From: Epiperipatus broadwayi | Taxonomy: Eukaryota; Onychophora; Udeonychophora; Euonychophora; Peripatidae | Assembly: GCA_028023455.1 (NCBI GenBank) | Contig: JAQFVV010000013.1 | Span: forward strand, 12,502,579 to 12,566,578 | Direction of reading: 5' to 3' | DNA length: 64,000 nucleotides | Part shown: positions 1-9,875 of the stretch, one piece after another | How the letters are laid out: each line of letters opens with the position of its first letter | How positions within the stretch are numbered: position 1 is the first letter of the stretch | Translations under genes and position numbers: made by a program | The notes under the pieces: model-generated | What the model was told of the DNA's origin: nothing | What the model saw: the letters and a program-made list of their open reading frames with translations, nothing else | The model's database searches: none

Positions 1-605
1 GAAACACATCGTGTTTTAATTCTACCACTCTAAAAAACAGTTAACTTGGTCAATAAAACCCAATGAAAACAATGGCAGAATGAAAAAAAGATGTTAACCT
101 CAAATCACGACTTTTAAAACTGTACTGAAATCAATTTGAAATAATAAATGAAGAATTGTAATACAAAATGTGAGAAATATGAAAAATAAAAATATAAACT
201 TTACTAAAAAAGAAAATTATAAAATTTAGAAAAAAATTATTGGTCATTTTGTTATGAATAGCATAATAATGCTCATATTGTTGTAAAACTGAGTAAGTGA
301 ATGATGCACTTATGATACAAGATATTATGATGTGATTATGTTCAATACCTCTTTTACTTCTTTGAATTGCTAATATCACATCTTAAATATATATATATAT
401 TCGTCCTATACACTTTTTATTTCTTAAGACTATATCCTTTATCTAAAGATTGCCAGACAATTAAAACTGTTATACAGGACTTAAGTAAAGCATTGTGAAA
501 AATGCATGGTAAGAATGTAGTTTTTCAAAGATTATAATATAACTTCATGATGATTTTCTTTGCATTAGACATTAGTGACATTTACATTACTTGTGTAAGA
601 AAAAT
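1..605. other. AT-rich sequence, no gene seen
   Basis: Low-complexity AT-rich DNA. The only open frame (131-379, minus strand) is rich in F, I, Y and S, as expected of translated A/T runs, and matches nothing I recognise. A short TA dinucleotide run lies near 390-400. Confidence 0.7.
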
Positions 606-607
606 TA

Positions 608-1497
608 CACCTGAGTCTCGTTTTATGCGGATTATTTTAATGCGATTTTGAAGTTATGTGATTCATGTTTCTTCTTAATATCTTTCAGATTTCACTACAT
701 TTATTAGATATCAAGAAATTTAAAATATTAATAACTTATTTTCACTTGAAATCCTTTTTTTTCTTAAAAATATAATGTTATATTAGCAGCTAACATGAAT
801 ATAGCCTGAAGCTTCTATATAAATAACCTATTTATACTAATGAGTAAATAATTATAATAATAGATTTATACTTACATATAAAAATATCGCAATAAATATT
901 AAAAAAAGTAAACTTTTAAAACGTATGTTGTTATATATATCAGAAATAAATAATCTTTTTGTTTTGATTGCGATTTCATTTTTTTAATATAGAAACAAAA
1001 AACCATTAACACAGCATAAGACTGAAAGTGGCGCTAGTTGTACATCACATCACGAATAAAATTAAAGTGGCTAACAGGTTTCTCTGGATATAATTGCTGA
1101 GAAATTCTTGACTTCGTTTAAGGAGAAGCCACAATACATTACATCACATCACATCTGATTTCTTACCAGTTTATAAACGAACGCTAGCGGTAATGATTAA
1201 AATATGTATGAAAAATGTAAAATTAAATACTATAGTTAATAAAAAAAGTAAAAAAAGTTTGTCTTGTATTAATTTTTTTCAAATATTTGAAATTTTTTAT
1301 TACTCATACTTTATTTGCTTATTTTTTTAATGCAAATTTTAAAGTAATTTTTCCTTGTTGCTTTGCTTTTATGCGAATTCTGAAAATTACAGCACCTATC
1401 CCCCATTTTTCAAGGTAAATAGTCTATTTTTGTGCGATTTTTTTTTTCGGCGGGTTTTCTGTGGAACCTATCTACCGCATAAAACAAAATCCAGGTG
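608..1497. mobile_element. pogo/Tc1-mariner-like MITE, copy A
   Basis: An 890-bp non-autonomous DNA transposon flanked by the dinucleotide TA at 606-607 and 1498-1499. The left end starts CACCTGAGTCTCGTTTTATG. The reverse complement of the right end starts CACCTGGATTTTGTTTTATG. A second copy with the same ends and internal landmarks lies at 31020-31891. Shared landmarks include GTTTGTCTTGTAT near the right third and GTGCGATTT close to the right end. No open frame of useful length is present, so it depends on a transposase encoded elsewhere. The CACCTGGGTCTCGTTTTACG terminus and TA target recall pogo/Tigger elements; that assignment is an inference from the ends alone. Confidence 0.85.
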
Positions 1498-1856
1498 TAT
1501 TTAGAAAAATCATTCATTAATATGCAATATATTAGCATAGAATATTAAAAAATAAAGTATATAAGAATTTTTGGCAAAAAAAAAGTGTCTTTCTGACTAT
1601 ACTAATATTGTTAAGGCAATCCTGAAAGTTGTCTGCATGAATAAACCAGTGAAATGAGAGCACTTTGCAAAATGAGCATGTAAAGCGAGATGAGTTAACA
1701 TTTAGCATAGATAATAAAAATATCAAGTAATAACTATTCTAGAACTACTGAATAATCGGTTGTGTTCTGATCCATCGGGTCAGCCGCGGAATGGCGCTAT
1801 TTCTAGCTTAATTTCTAAAAATATGCAGTTTCCATGGCCACACCCAAGCCTTTAAG

Positions 1857-1992
1857 CCTTCTTTCTACAATAAATCGTAGAAAGACTGTTAACTCAGACT
1901 TAAGTCTTCTTTCTATGCTAAAATGTAGAAAGAGTGTTAACTCGAAGTTAAACCTTCTTTCTAAGATAAAACCTAGAAAGAGTGTTAACTCG
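1857..1992. repeat. Three tandem hairpin units inside E1
   Basis: Three direct repeats of 47-48 bp start at about 1857, 1904 and 1953. Each contains CTTTCTA, a short loop, then TAGAAAG, followed by a GTTAACTC tail, so each unit can fold into a small stem-loop. Element 33103-34800 carries the same kind of unit in its left third (TTCTTTCTATGATAAAACAC near 33288). Confidence 0.85.
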
Positions 1993-2220
1993 GCTTAGCG
2001 GCTAATGCTGTGGCTTTTTCCTATGCTAAAAGCAGAGGGAAATGCCGTAGTTATTTGTGTTATGCACTATAGCGTAATGCTGTGTTATGTATTTTATGTA
2101 ACAATATCGTACGAGGGTGTGTTAAGTTCGTGTTAAAATTATTTAAATTTTCATTGGGGTCTTTTTTTTTTAAATATGAATTGATGTACTGTTACCTTTT
2201 AACAATGTCATGATTGTTCC

Positions 2221-2574
2221 TCATAAAGCTGTAAGCCTCCTAAATTCTTTATTAGGGTGGGGTAGCACATTTTTTTGATGATCATGCTTTAAGTCTCGTT
2301 TTAGCGAGTAATTTTCTGAGACCAAGAATATGGCTAATTCGAACACAGAAAACTTAAAAATATGGGAATTGCCAGACATGGAAGCCAGCGCTGTAACATT
2401 TCTACAGCAGAAAAACATCCTTCTGAAAGAAAAAATATGATTGTGCGGCAAATATATGCGACTTGAGGTCCATAAACATCTTTTGACTTTCATTTGTAAG
2501 TCTCGTTGTTGCAGATGGAAATGTTCACTTCGTAAAGGGCAGCTTGTTTGAGGATTCCAAATGGCCTTAGTCAA
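2221..2574 (-). other. 117-codon open frame inside E1, unrecognised
   Basis: A minus-strand frame of 117 codons in a locally GC-richer block of an otherwise A-rich element. I recognise no domain. The composition (several Cys, His, Arg and Trp) is less skewed than translated A/T runs elsewhere in the window. It could be a fragment of captured host or transposon coding sequence, or chance. No promoter or splice evidence supports expression. Confidence 0.25.
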
Positions 2575-3310
2575 ATGTAAAATAAAAGTAACTTAAATTT
2601 TTATTTAAACATACATCCCTTCTCCCAATAATTGTTGTTGGCAATCAAATGTAAAATAAAAGTAATGTAAATTATTATTTAATCATACAGAAAAACACCC
2701 CGTGTCAATCAAATGTAAACCAATAAAAGTAAGGTAAATTATTATTTAAACACAACCCAAATTGCTATTTGAACATACACCAAAAAGGAACCCTCTTGTC
2801 AATAAAAATTAAAGAAACAACTATTATTGTCCCATTGTCAAAAATATTATTTGGAAAACCAAAATAATTTATAAATGAAAGAAAGTAAAATTGGTTGTCA
2901 ATCAAATGTAAAATAAAAGTAACTTAAATTTTTATTTAAGCATACACAAGAAAATTTTTATTTAAGCATACACAAGAAAACCCCTTTCTCCCAATAATTG
3001 TAGTCAGCAATCAAATGTAAAACAAAAGTAATGTAAATTATTATTTAATCATACACAAAACACCCCTTCCACTAATTGTTGTCAATCAAATATAAAACAA
3101 AAGTAACGTAAATTATTATTTAAAGATACATAAAAATAAAAACCCGTTCTCTCTTGAATTTTGTCAATCAAATTTTAAAAAACAGTAATACTATTTAAAA
3201 AACCCAAATTACTATTTGAACATACACCAAAAAAGACCCTCTTGTCAATAAAAATTAAAAAAAAACAACTATTATTGTCCCAAATAATTTATAAACGAAA
3301 GAATGTAAAA
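2568..3310. repeat. Degenerate tandem repeats, right half of E1
   Basis: A unit of roughly 70 bp recurs in head-to-tail order: TCAATCAAATGTAAAATAAA, an AGTAA.GTAAATTATTATTTAA core, then CATACA and a C-rich stretch. Copies begin near 2568, 2642, 2706, 2898, 3007 and 3083. A higher-order repeat of about 330-400 bp is visible, because the segment with CTCTTGTCAATAAAAATTAA occurs near 2790 and again near 3239. Confidence 0.8.
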
Positions 3311-4146
3311 TTTAAAAAAAAAAGTCAATATTAATAGAGAATTGCTAGCCTGGGAATGTTATATTAATGTGTTTTTTGTTAGCAACAACACCATCAGGCG
3401 GCTGACACGATGGATCAGAACACAAACGAATAATCTCTAGATGCAGTATAATGAGACATCAATGATTATCATTAGAGAAGAAAGACAATCTATTTGATAC
3501 TAATTTTAAACTAGAGTTTAAATTTCAGAAAAGTCATGAGATACTTTGGTTTTGATATATACACCTTTACCCCACTTAGCGATGGTAATTGGTCCTCCAA
3601 AACTCATCGTTAAGCAAGAATATCGTTGACAGAATACATATTTATAATGGGGGACTATGGGAAAAAAACTGGTTGGTTCCTAAAGCTAAAAAATTACACT
3701 AACTTGGGAATAAAAAACATATTAAAAAATTATTTACTGAATGCATTGTATAAAAATATGTAAAACCAAAACCCTTAATGTAATATGCTTGTGTAAACTA
3801 TGCTGTATTATGCAGATATTCACTTGAAATATGTACATACTGTACTATATATGTATGTACAGTATATATGAATATGTAAAAAAAAAAAAACTTAGCTTAA
3901 TTTTTTGAGTTATCAGTTGCACATTCTAAGAGCTATTGCTGTCTTCTAAATCTTTTTCTGATCTTGGTTATTTTGGAGGAGATGCATCAGATGTTGGTGG
4001 CTAAGAATCCCGGGAGAAAAAGTTTAGAATGGATAGTTGACGTGCTTCTTGAATTTTCTTTTCATACAACATGTTATAAGGTCTCATTATTTGACTGAAG
4101 GCACTTATTTAAAATTTTGTATTGCAGTACATATTACTGTATTATA

Positions 4147-4297
4147 ACGATCCAAATGAAGTGGATGACAGCATCTAACCGCAATCTACGATATCTGCAC
4201 TACATGGGCGCCATCTAGGCATTTGAGCCTAGAAAAGTTTTAAAAGTAGGCAGATACGCGCTGTTAAGATTCCACTTCATTTAAATATTTAGATCGT
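4147..4297. mobile_element. Small TA-flanked MITE
   Basis: A 151-bp hairpin-ended element. The left end reads ACGATCCAAATGAAGTGGA. The right end, reverse complemented, reads ACGATCTAAATATTTAAATG and then AAGTGGA, so the TIRs match with a short internal insertion in one. TA lies on both sides (4145-4146, 4298-4299). It is nested inside the 3562-8708 element. Confidence 0.75.
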
Positions 4298-4616
4298 TAG
4301 CCCATTGTCACTAGCTCAGGGAGTAGCAGAGATAATAAAATATAACTTTATATCTTAAATATAAAAAAATAAAAGCCACTGCCAGTAAATAACAAACAAA
4401 CATTTACTTACGCACATATAAATTTTGAATCATTTAAATTTTGAGGAATAAATTTAACATTTTATATTTTTATATTAGCTTTTAATTTTACATTTGAATA
4501 GATTGCAATGAGTTTAATATTTTATTTAGAGGTTCGATTATGAATCGACTACATAGATCTGCATTTGAAAAGAAAATATTCTTTCCCTTATTTAACCTTA
4601 GGCCAAAAGTTCGCAG

Positions 4617-4880
4617 TCAAACCGGCATCAATCCATCTGATACATTAATGTATTCAATGTAGCATGAAAATACGACAACACAAAATACTATACTGTCAGG
4701 AATATACATCTGAACAGTAAGTAGAGTTAGAGAAGGCATTGTCTCTCCACCAACAGGAATGCTACATCTGTTGGCAAGTAGAACAATAAACAAAAAACTC
4801 CATAGGAATGGACTGCGGTCCTTTGCCGACTTACAATCCCATCCATAGGCAAACAGAAGGTGTGTGGCGTATATATGCAA
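4617..4880 (-). other. 87-codon open frame of unknown nature
   Basis: A minus-strand frame with two hydrophobic stretches, one on each side of a segment reading IPVGGETMPSLTLL. The pattern faintly recalls the M2 entry of a Cys-loop receptor, but no other family landmark is present and no exon borders are evident. It lies within a transposable element, so a decayed fragment or chance is likelier than a gene. Confidence 0.15.
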
Positions 4881-5520
4881 TCCTGCCCGTAGCGGATCTC
4901 ATACTACATAACTAATTACACAAATATATCCAATCCATTGAGCTAATTCAATTACGAAACGAATAACCTAAGATTACCCTCCCTTAAACTATATATATAA
5001 CTTTACAAATCTATATAGCCATTCACGCCCGACTTAAATTTAACATTTAGATACGTTCACACAGATGAATTTTATACAATTTGTTTTATAATGTTGAGTA
5101 TAGATCGGCTGCATAGATTCCACGGTTAAAAACATTCCAAAATAAACATAACCGATCAAAATACAAAGTCATCGATAACGTCAATTGCAGAGGGAATACA
5201 AGAAACCCATTGGTATTCATCATAAGATACCGCATCGACATCGATGACCTATATATTCTAATTGAATATGAAAACCACAACATAATTAACCGCTAATGAA
5301 TCTATGCTACGTCTATACCCAACTTAAATTTCATGCATTTAAATAATTTATACAGTAAGAAAAAAAATGGAAATGATGTTTATCAAACGCAAAACATTAT
5401 TAATTTGATCTAAAAACTTACAAAAGTCAGATAAGAGTCCATTTTAACATTTAAGTTGGCTTGTTTATTAATTTGTCAAACCCGGACGAAAGTTCTTAAT
5501 TATTCTTTTTTTTTTTTATG

Positions 5521-5660
5521 ATTTCAAAAATTGTTTAGTTCATATAGCTTACAGTCAAATCCATGTTCCTATTGGCAATTCCCACAAAGACTTTCAGGGA
5601 AGACCGGTCTGATATTTTGGAGGTAGCATTAGCTGGTTCCATTCTGGTATCACAGTCTTT
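5521..5660 (-). other. Exon-like GC-richer patch, unrecognised
   Basis: A minus-strand frame of about 39 codons with ordinary amino-acid composition (reading KVFVGIANRNMDLTVSY near its end) contains a GTAAGC donor-like site. I recognise no family. It may be captured coding sequence inside the 3562-8708 element. Confidence 0.2.
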
Positions 5661-6748
5661 TCATTTTTTAAAATAAATGAGAGAGAAAGACAAGAGTGTC
5701 TTATCGTTCTTCTCACAAAATCAAGTTGGAACTGACTGGAATTCAATATTTTTCTTTTTATAGTCCTCCTATGGATTCCATGAACAAAAACGTCACTGTT
5801 CCATTTTTTTGTTATGGTCTGGGCCTTTATTTGCTTCCATTGGTCAAGCTAAAATCTCTTTATTCTCTTATCTATTTTTCATCTGACTTTTTAATTACAC
5901 ACCTTTTGGATAACTAATAAACAATCATTTCCATCTACAGAAATATTTTATCTTTAAATCTTGTACTTTTTTATAAAGAAGTACGTTCAAATACTTATTT
6001 ATTTGTTTTTTAAAAAAATATTTTTAAAGTTTTGCATCTGTGCGAATATATACGTTTAACAAACATTTTAATTTTAGCGTTTAGTTTTTTTTTAATACAT
6101 TTATTTTTATTTGCGAACTTAAAAGTTTTTATTTCAATTTAATGTAACGGCATATTTATATATCGTTACAGTATACTGTATTTATGTTTATTACTTATTT
6201 AAAATTATTAAAATTAAAAAACAATGTTTAATTAGAAATTATTTAATTGAAAATAAAGATTTATTACTGTACATGTAAATCAGTCAACTTTAGAAAAAAA
6301 ATTCAACTTATTTTAAAAGAAAAAAAAACCCCAATTGTATTAATTTTTTAAAAACATATGCTAGGTTTATTTTTCTTTTATTTTATATTTGCTATAAGTC
6401 GATTGTTGGAATCTTAATAAATACAGTATTTTTAGTAATCTAATAGTGCCCCCCCCCTCCCATTCGTGTAGAAAGAAACTCATTAACATTTATTTTAAAT
6501 ACACAATGTTTTTCTTTTTAAACTTTTCTAAAAATGTTTTTCTTTTGATTTGAAATAACTTGAGTGTAAATAACATGTTTATTAACGAAGTTAGAAAATC
6601 AATAACTATTTTTACATAATTATCCAGGTGTTCTAAAAATAATATATCCTAAATAAGAAACATACCCACGCAGTTTAATATTCATATTTAGTGTCTTCCT
6701 GAAAGTTTGTGATATTTATATGTTGGAGTATTTCATCATCTAATATAT

Positions 6749-6847
6749 GTGTTGAATGTCTTTAAAAAAATTAAACTTTATTTAAATAATCCAAGTACTG
6801 TACATTATATTTAAATAAAGTTTAATTTTTCTAAAGACATTCAACAC
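6749..6847. repeat. Perfect-looking hairpin, 39-40 bp arms
   Basis: Arms at 6749-6788 and 6808-6847 are inverted copies beginning GTGTTGAATGTCTTTA and ending TAAAGACATTCAACAC, with a loop of about 20 bp. Its outer CAACAC end is part of the 14-bp direct repeat that flanks the adjacent palindrome. Confidence 0.85.
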
Positions 6848-6852
6848 TTATA

Positions 6853-7966
6853 ATATTTTGTTTAAATCGCATGTTGTTATTAAATTAGTAATGACTGGAA
6901 GGTTGCTATTCTTCCACATGCGCCTTACAATTACTTTCAGACAGCCAATAGCTGTTAAAACAGCGGTCTGAGAAGCGATCAGGCCTAGACACATGACAGA
7001 GATTTTTTGACAAGAAAAGAATGATACCACTCTTCTCTTTTACTTAACTTTTATATATATAAGCCAGTCTTAAGCATCTTGGCTTGAAAGCATGAATAAT
7101 ATAAACATATACATTTATTACTCACTGAGTTATTAATTTATGATATTACAGCGCAAAATCTTAGATTTACTACACCGCAATTTTCTAGATGTTAATATAA
7201 GTTATCAGCAACGTATGTAAATAATATTTTGTTTAAATCGCATGTTGTTATTAAATTAGTAATGACTGGAAGGTTGCTATTCTTCCACATGCGCCTTACA
7301 ATTACTTTCAGACAGCCAATAGCTGTTAAAACAGCGGTCTGAGAAGCGATCAGGCCTAGACACATGACAGAGATTTTTTGACATGCTTTCAAGCCAAAGA
7401 TGCTTAAGACTGGCTTATATATATAAAAGTTAAGTAAAAGAGAAGAGTGGTATCATTCTTTTCTTGTCAAAAAATCTCTGTCATGTGTCTAGGCCTGATC
7501 GCTTCTCAGACTGCTGTTTTAACAGCTATTGGCTGTCTGAAAGTAATTGTAAGGTGCATGTGGAAGAATAGCAACCTTCCAGTCATTACTAATTTAATAA
7601 CAACATGCGATTTAAACAAAATATTATTTACATACGTTGCTGATAACTTATATTAACATCTAGAAAATTGCGGTGTAGTAAATCTAAGATTTCGCGCTGT
7701 AATATCATAAATTAATAACTCAGTGAGTAATAAATGTATATGTTTATATTATTCATGCTTTCAAGCCAAAGATGCTTAAGACTGGCTTATATATATAAAA
7801 GTTAAGTAAAAGAGAAGAGTGGTATCATTCTTTTCTTGTCAAAAAATCTCTGTCATGTGTCTAGGCCTGATCGCTTCTCAGACCGCTGTTTTAACAGCTA
7901 TTGGCTGTCTGAAAGTAATTGTAAGGCGCATGTGGAAGAATAGCAACCTTCCAGTCATTACTAATT
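6853..7966. mobile_element. 1.1-kb palindromic element with repeated core
   Basis: Arms of about 500 bp (6882-7383 and 7466-7966) are near-identical inverted copies around an 82-bp loop. Each arm carries the same core of about 130 bp twice in direct orientation, so four copies of the core exist (about 6893-7020, 7257-7383, 7466-7590, 7838-7966). The loop is itself a copy of the linker found between cores. A 14-bp direct repeat, ATTCAACACTTATA, flanks it at 6839-6852 and 7967-7980. The four similar open frames across the cores result from recent duplication and I do not regard them as genes. Confidence 0.8.
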
Positions 7967-7998
7967 ATTCAACACTTATATGTATACAGTATTATAAA

Positions 7999-8295
7999 CA
8001 AATTAAAAATCATTTTTCTTTTCAAAAACTTTCTTATCTCAATACTGAAGATATATATATACTGTATATACAGTATTTATGTAATACAAAACTCCAACTG
8101 TTTATCTTCATACAGTCATTTTCAAGGATATCTCTCTCCCACTGCTATATCTTATTACTCTTTCTTTTACATTATTTAATTACAAATCAACGTTGAAACG
8201 TTTGCGTTTTGTATTATATAAATATATATACTGTATATGTTCAGTATTGAGATAAGAAAATGAAGTTTTTGAAAAGAAAAAGGATTTTTAATTTG
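7999..8295. repeat. Inverted repeat, arms about 75 bp
   Basis: The arm at 7999-8075 (starting CAAATTAAAAATCA) is matched in inverse orientation at 8222-8295 (ending TTTTTAATTTG). Each arm contains ATCTCAATACTGA or its complement and an ATATACTGTATAT tract. About 145 bp separate the arms. Confidence 0.8.
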
Positions 8296-8710
8296 TTGAT
8301 ATTATTGTAGAACATATATACATATTTTAAAAGAAAAAGTGGATGAACATTTGCTGTGTTATTTATTATATATGATGTATATAGTATTATAGATTCAATA
8401 ATTATAGATATTTTAAGTGTTTTATGAATAAAATATTGTATGTGTATACAATTACAGCAAAGTCATTACTTGTATACATATTACAATAATATACGTTTGC
8501 TTTTGGGTAAAATGAATTTAATATAGCTATCTCTGACATCATCAGTGACGCAAAATTCAAGATGACTGCCAAAAAAAATTTTTATTTTTATTTTTCCCGA
8601 TCGTTATAGCGAATAATCGATTGTACATCGAAGTAGTGGGTACAAATTGATGATGATCGCTATTGCGAAATATCGCTAAGTAGACAATCGCTAAGCGGGG
8701 TAAAGGTGTA

Positions 8711-9559
8711 TTATTCTTTTGTCAAAAGTCAAAGGAAGCAGAACATTTTACAAATGAGGTCATTAAAATATGTAGTTGCTCACCTAATGTCAAATCCAAT
8801 ATAACTTGGCCTAGATTTAAAATTTTAGTGGTATTTAAAATTTTCAAATCATTAGCTTGAATAGCAAGTAAAAAAAAAAAAAATTTAGCTATAGAATGAA
8901 TGCAAAGTTTCTTTTTCAAAAAAGACTGAATAGCCAGAAACTAGCTAAAGTAGGAAATTAATTCTGAATAGATCAGCCTAAATGTATTTAGTAATCAATA
9001 TTCAGACATATTTCTATTCATAGTTATCTCTTTTCACTTTCATTCAATGTTTATTCTTCATGTTTATTTAATGCTTATATGGATACCAATTTTTGAATGA
9101 AGATAGAAATATCACTATTAGATAATGAAATAAAATGAGTGCTAGAGACTATGGTGACATTTATTAATATAAATATTTTCCAGACATTCTTGATTTTGAA
9201 ATAATAAGTCAGATATTACAAAAGGAGCAATGGATTATTAAGGAATTTGTTAGCTATTACAAATTATCTTTTTTTTTATTATTATTAAAATTTAAATTTA
9301 ATCTTAATGACACTGCAGTCCATGTTTCTATCAGTGGTTAAAGATTTTTTGGATACCGTCTATATTTCTATTGAAGATTGGGACAATATATATATAAAAA
9401 TTATCATTTAATGATAAAAATTATCTATAACATTTCTAAAAATAAATCAGGCTGTGGCAGAAAAGATAATACATGAGTGAAATCAGATTTTCTGGAAGCT
9501 ATCATCTCCATCATGGGACTGCAACATTATTATTCAGAATAGAAATACAATCACTAAAA
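8711..9559. other. AT-rich stretch without a gene
   Basis: I see no exon, RNA gene or defined element here. The 8722-8919 minus-strand frame is lysine/phenylalanine-rich A/T translation. Confidence 0.6.
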
Positions 9560-9875
9560 CTAGCAGTCACACGATCAACATTCTTTATGTTTATGCTAGC
9601 TGTTTACAGTGACAAAACTCTGCATACAGTAGTTCCACTCAGTTAAATCAATGAATGCAGAAAGGTTTGTGCATAAAATTGCTATCTAATGCCTACTCAT
9701 CCAATATCCCCAGACTAGTTTCTAGCTTCTCACTGATGAAAGCCACAAGCTAGAAATTAATCTGAGGATATTGGATAAGTATGCACTAGATAGGGATTTT
9801 ATGCATAAACCTTTCTGCATCCACTGATTATTCTGGCTTTCACTGAGTGGTGCTACAATATGGAGAGCAGTTTTG
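9560..9875. repeat. Short interspersed repeat, head-to-head pair
   Basis: Two copies of the repeat family also seen at 61974-62164 lie 5' end to 5' end. A minus copy runs about 9560-9721 and a plus copy about 9740-9875. Landmarks in the plus copy are GGATATTGGATAAG, CACTAGATAGGGATTTTATG, CATCCACTGATTATTC and a CACTGAGTGGTG motif. The join is itself palindromic (TTTCTAGCTT...AAGCTAGAAA). Confidence 0.75.

Larger units (their letters stand above)
1758..3427. mobile_element. TIR element E1 with 8-bp TSD
   Basis: A 1,670-bp element bounded by inverted repeats and flanked by a perfect 8-bp direct repeat, GAATAATC, at 1750-1757 and 3428-3435. The left end is GGTTGTGTTCTGATCCATCG. The right end, reverse complemented, is GTTTGTGTTCTGATCCATCG, followed in both by a GTCAGCCGC block. 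Inside the left TIR is GAATGGCGCTATTTCTAGC, a motif shared with the element at 33103-34800. The left third is GC-richer and carries three hairpin repeats. The middle holds a GC-richer open stretch (2221-2574) and the right half is A-rich repeats. No transposase is visible. An 8-bp TSD with 5'-GG ends would suit Merlin, MULE or a related superfamily, but I cannot decide between them. Confidence 0.88.
3562..8708. mobile_element. Pogo/Tigger-like TIR element, about 5.1 kb
   Basis: The left end at 3562 reads CACCTTTACCCCACTTAGCG. The right end at 8708, reverse complemented, reads CACCTTTACCCCGCTTAGCG. Both are flanked by TA (3560-3561 and 8709-8710). Inside the ends are AATCG/CGATT-type subterminal motifs. 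The phrase TTATAATGGGGGACTATGGG follows the left TIR, which resembles the style of Tigger ends. The interior has no readable transposase and has accumulated other insertions: a TA MITE, a hairpin, a 1.1-kb palindrome and an inverted repeat. The two ends may belong to one old, decayed element or to two relics that happen to face each other. The matching TIRs and TA targets favour one element. Confidence 0.7.

Noticed and set aside
2568-3310. CRISPR-like array
   Set aside because: Repeats are degenerate, variable in spacing, and lie in a eukaryotic transposon. Spacers are not unique sequences of constant length.
4617-4880. Cys-loop receptor exon
   Set aside because: Only a short stretch vaguely fits the M2 entry. 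No disulfide loop, no other transmembrane pattern and no splice borders were found.
6848-8196. Four similar open frames reading CQKISVMCLGLIASQTAVL in both orientations
   Set aside because: They are copies of one repeated core of the 6853-7966 palindrome. The shared frame follows from recent duplication, with no start context, splice sites or known domain.
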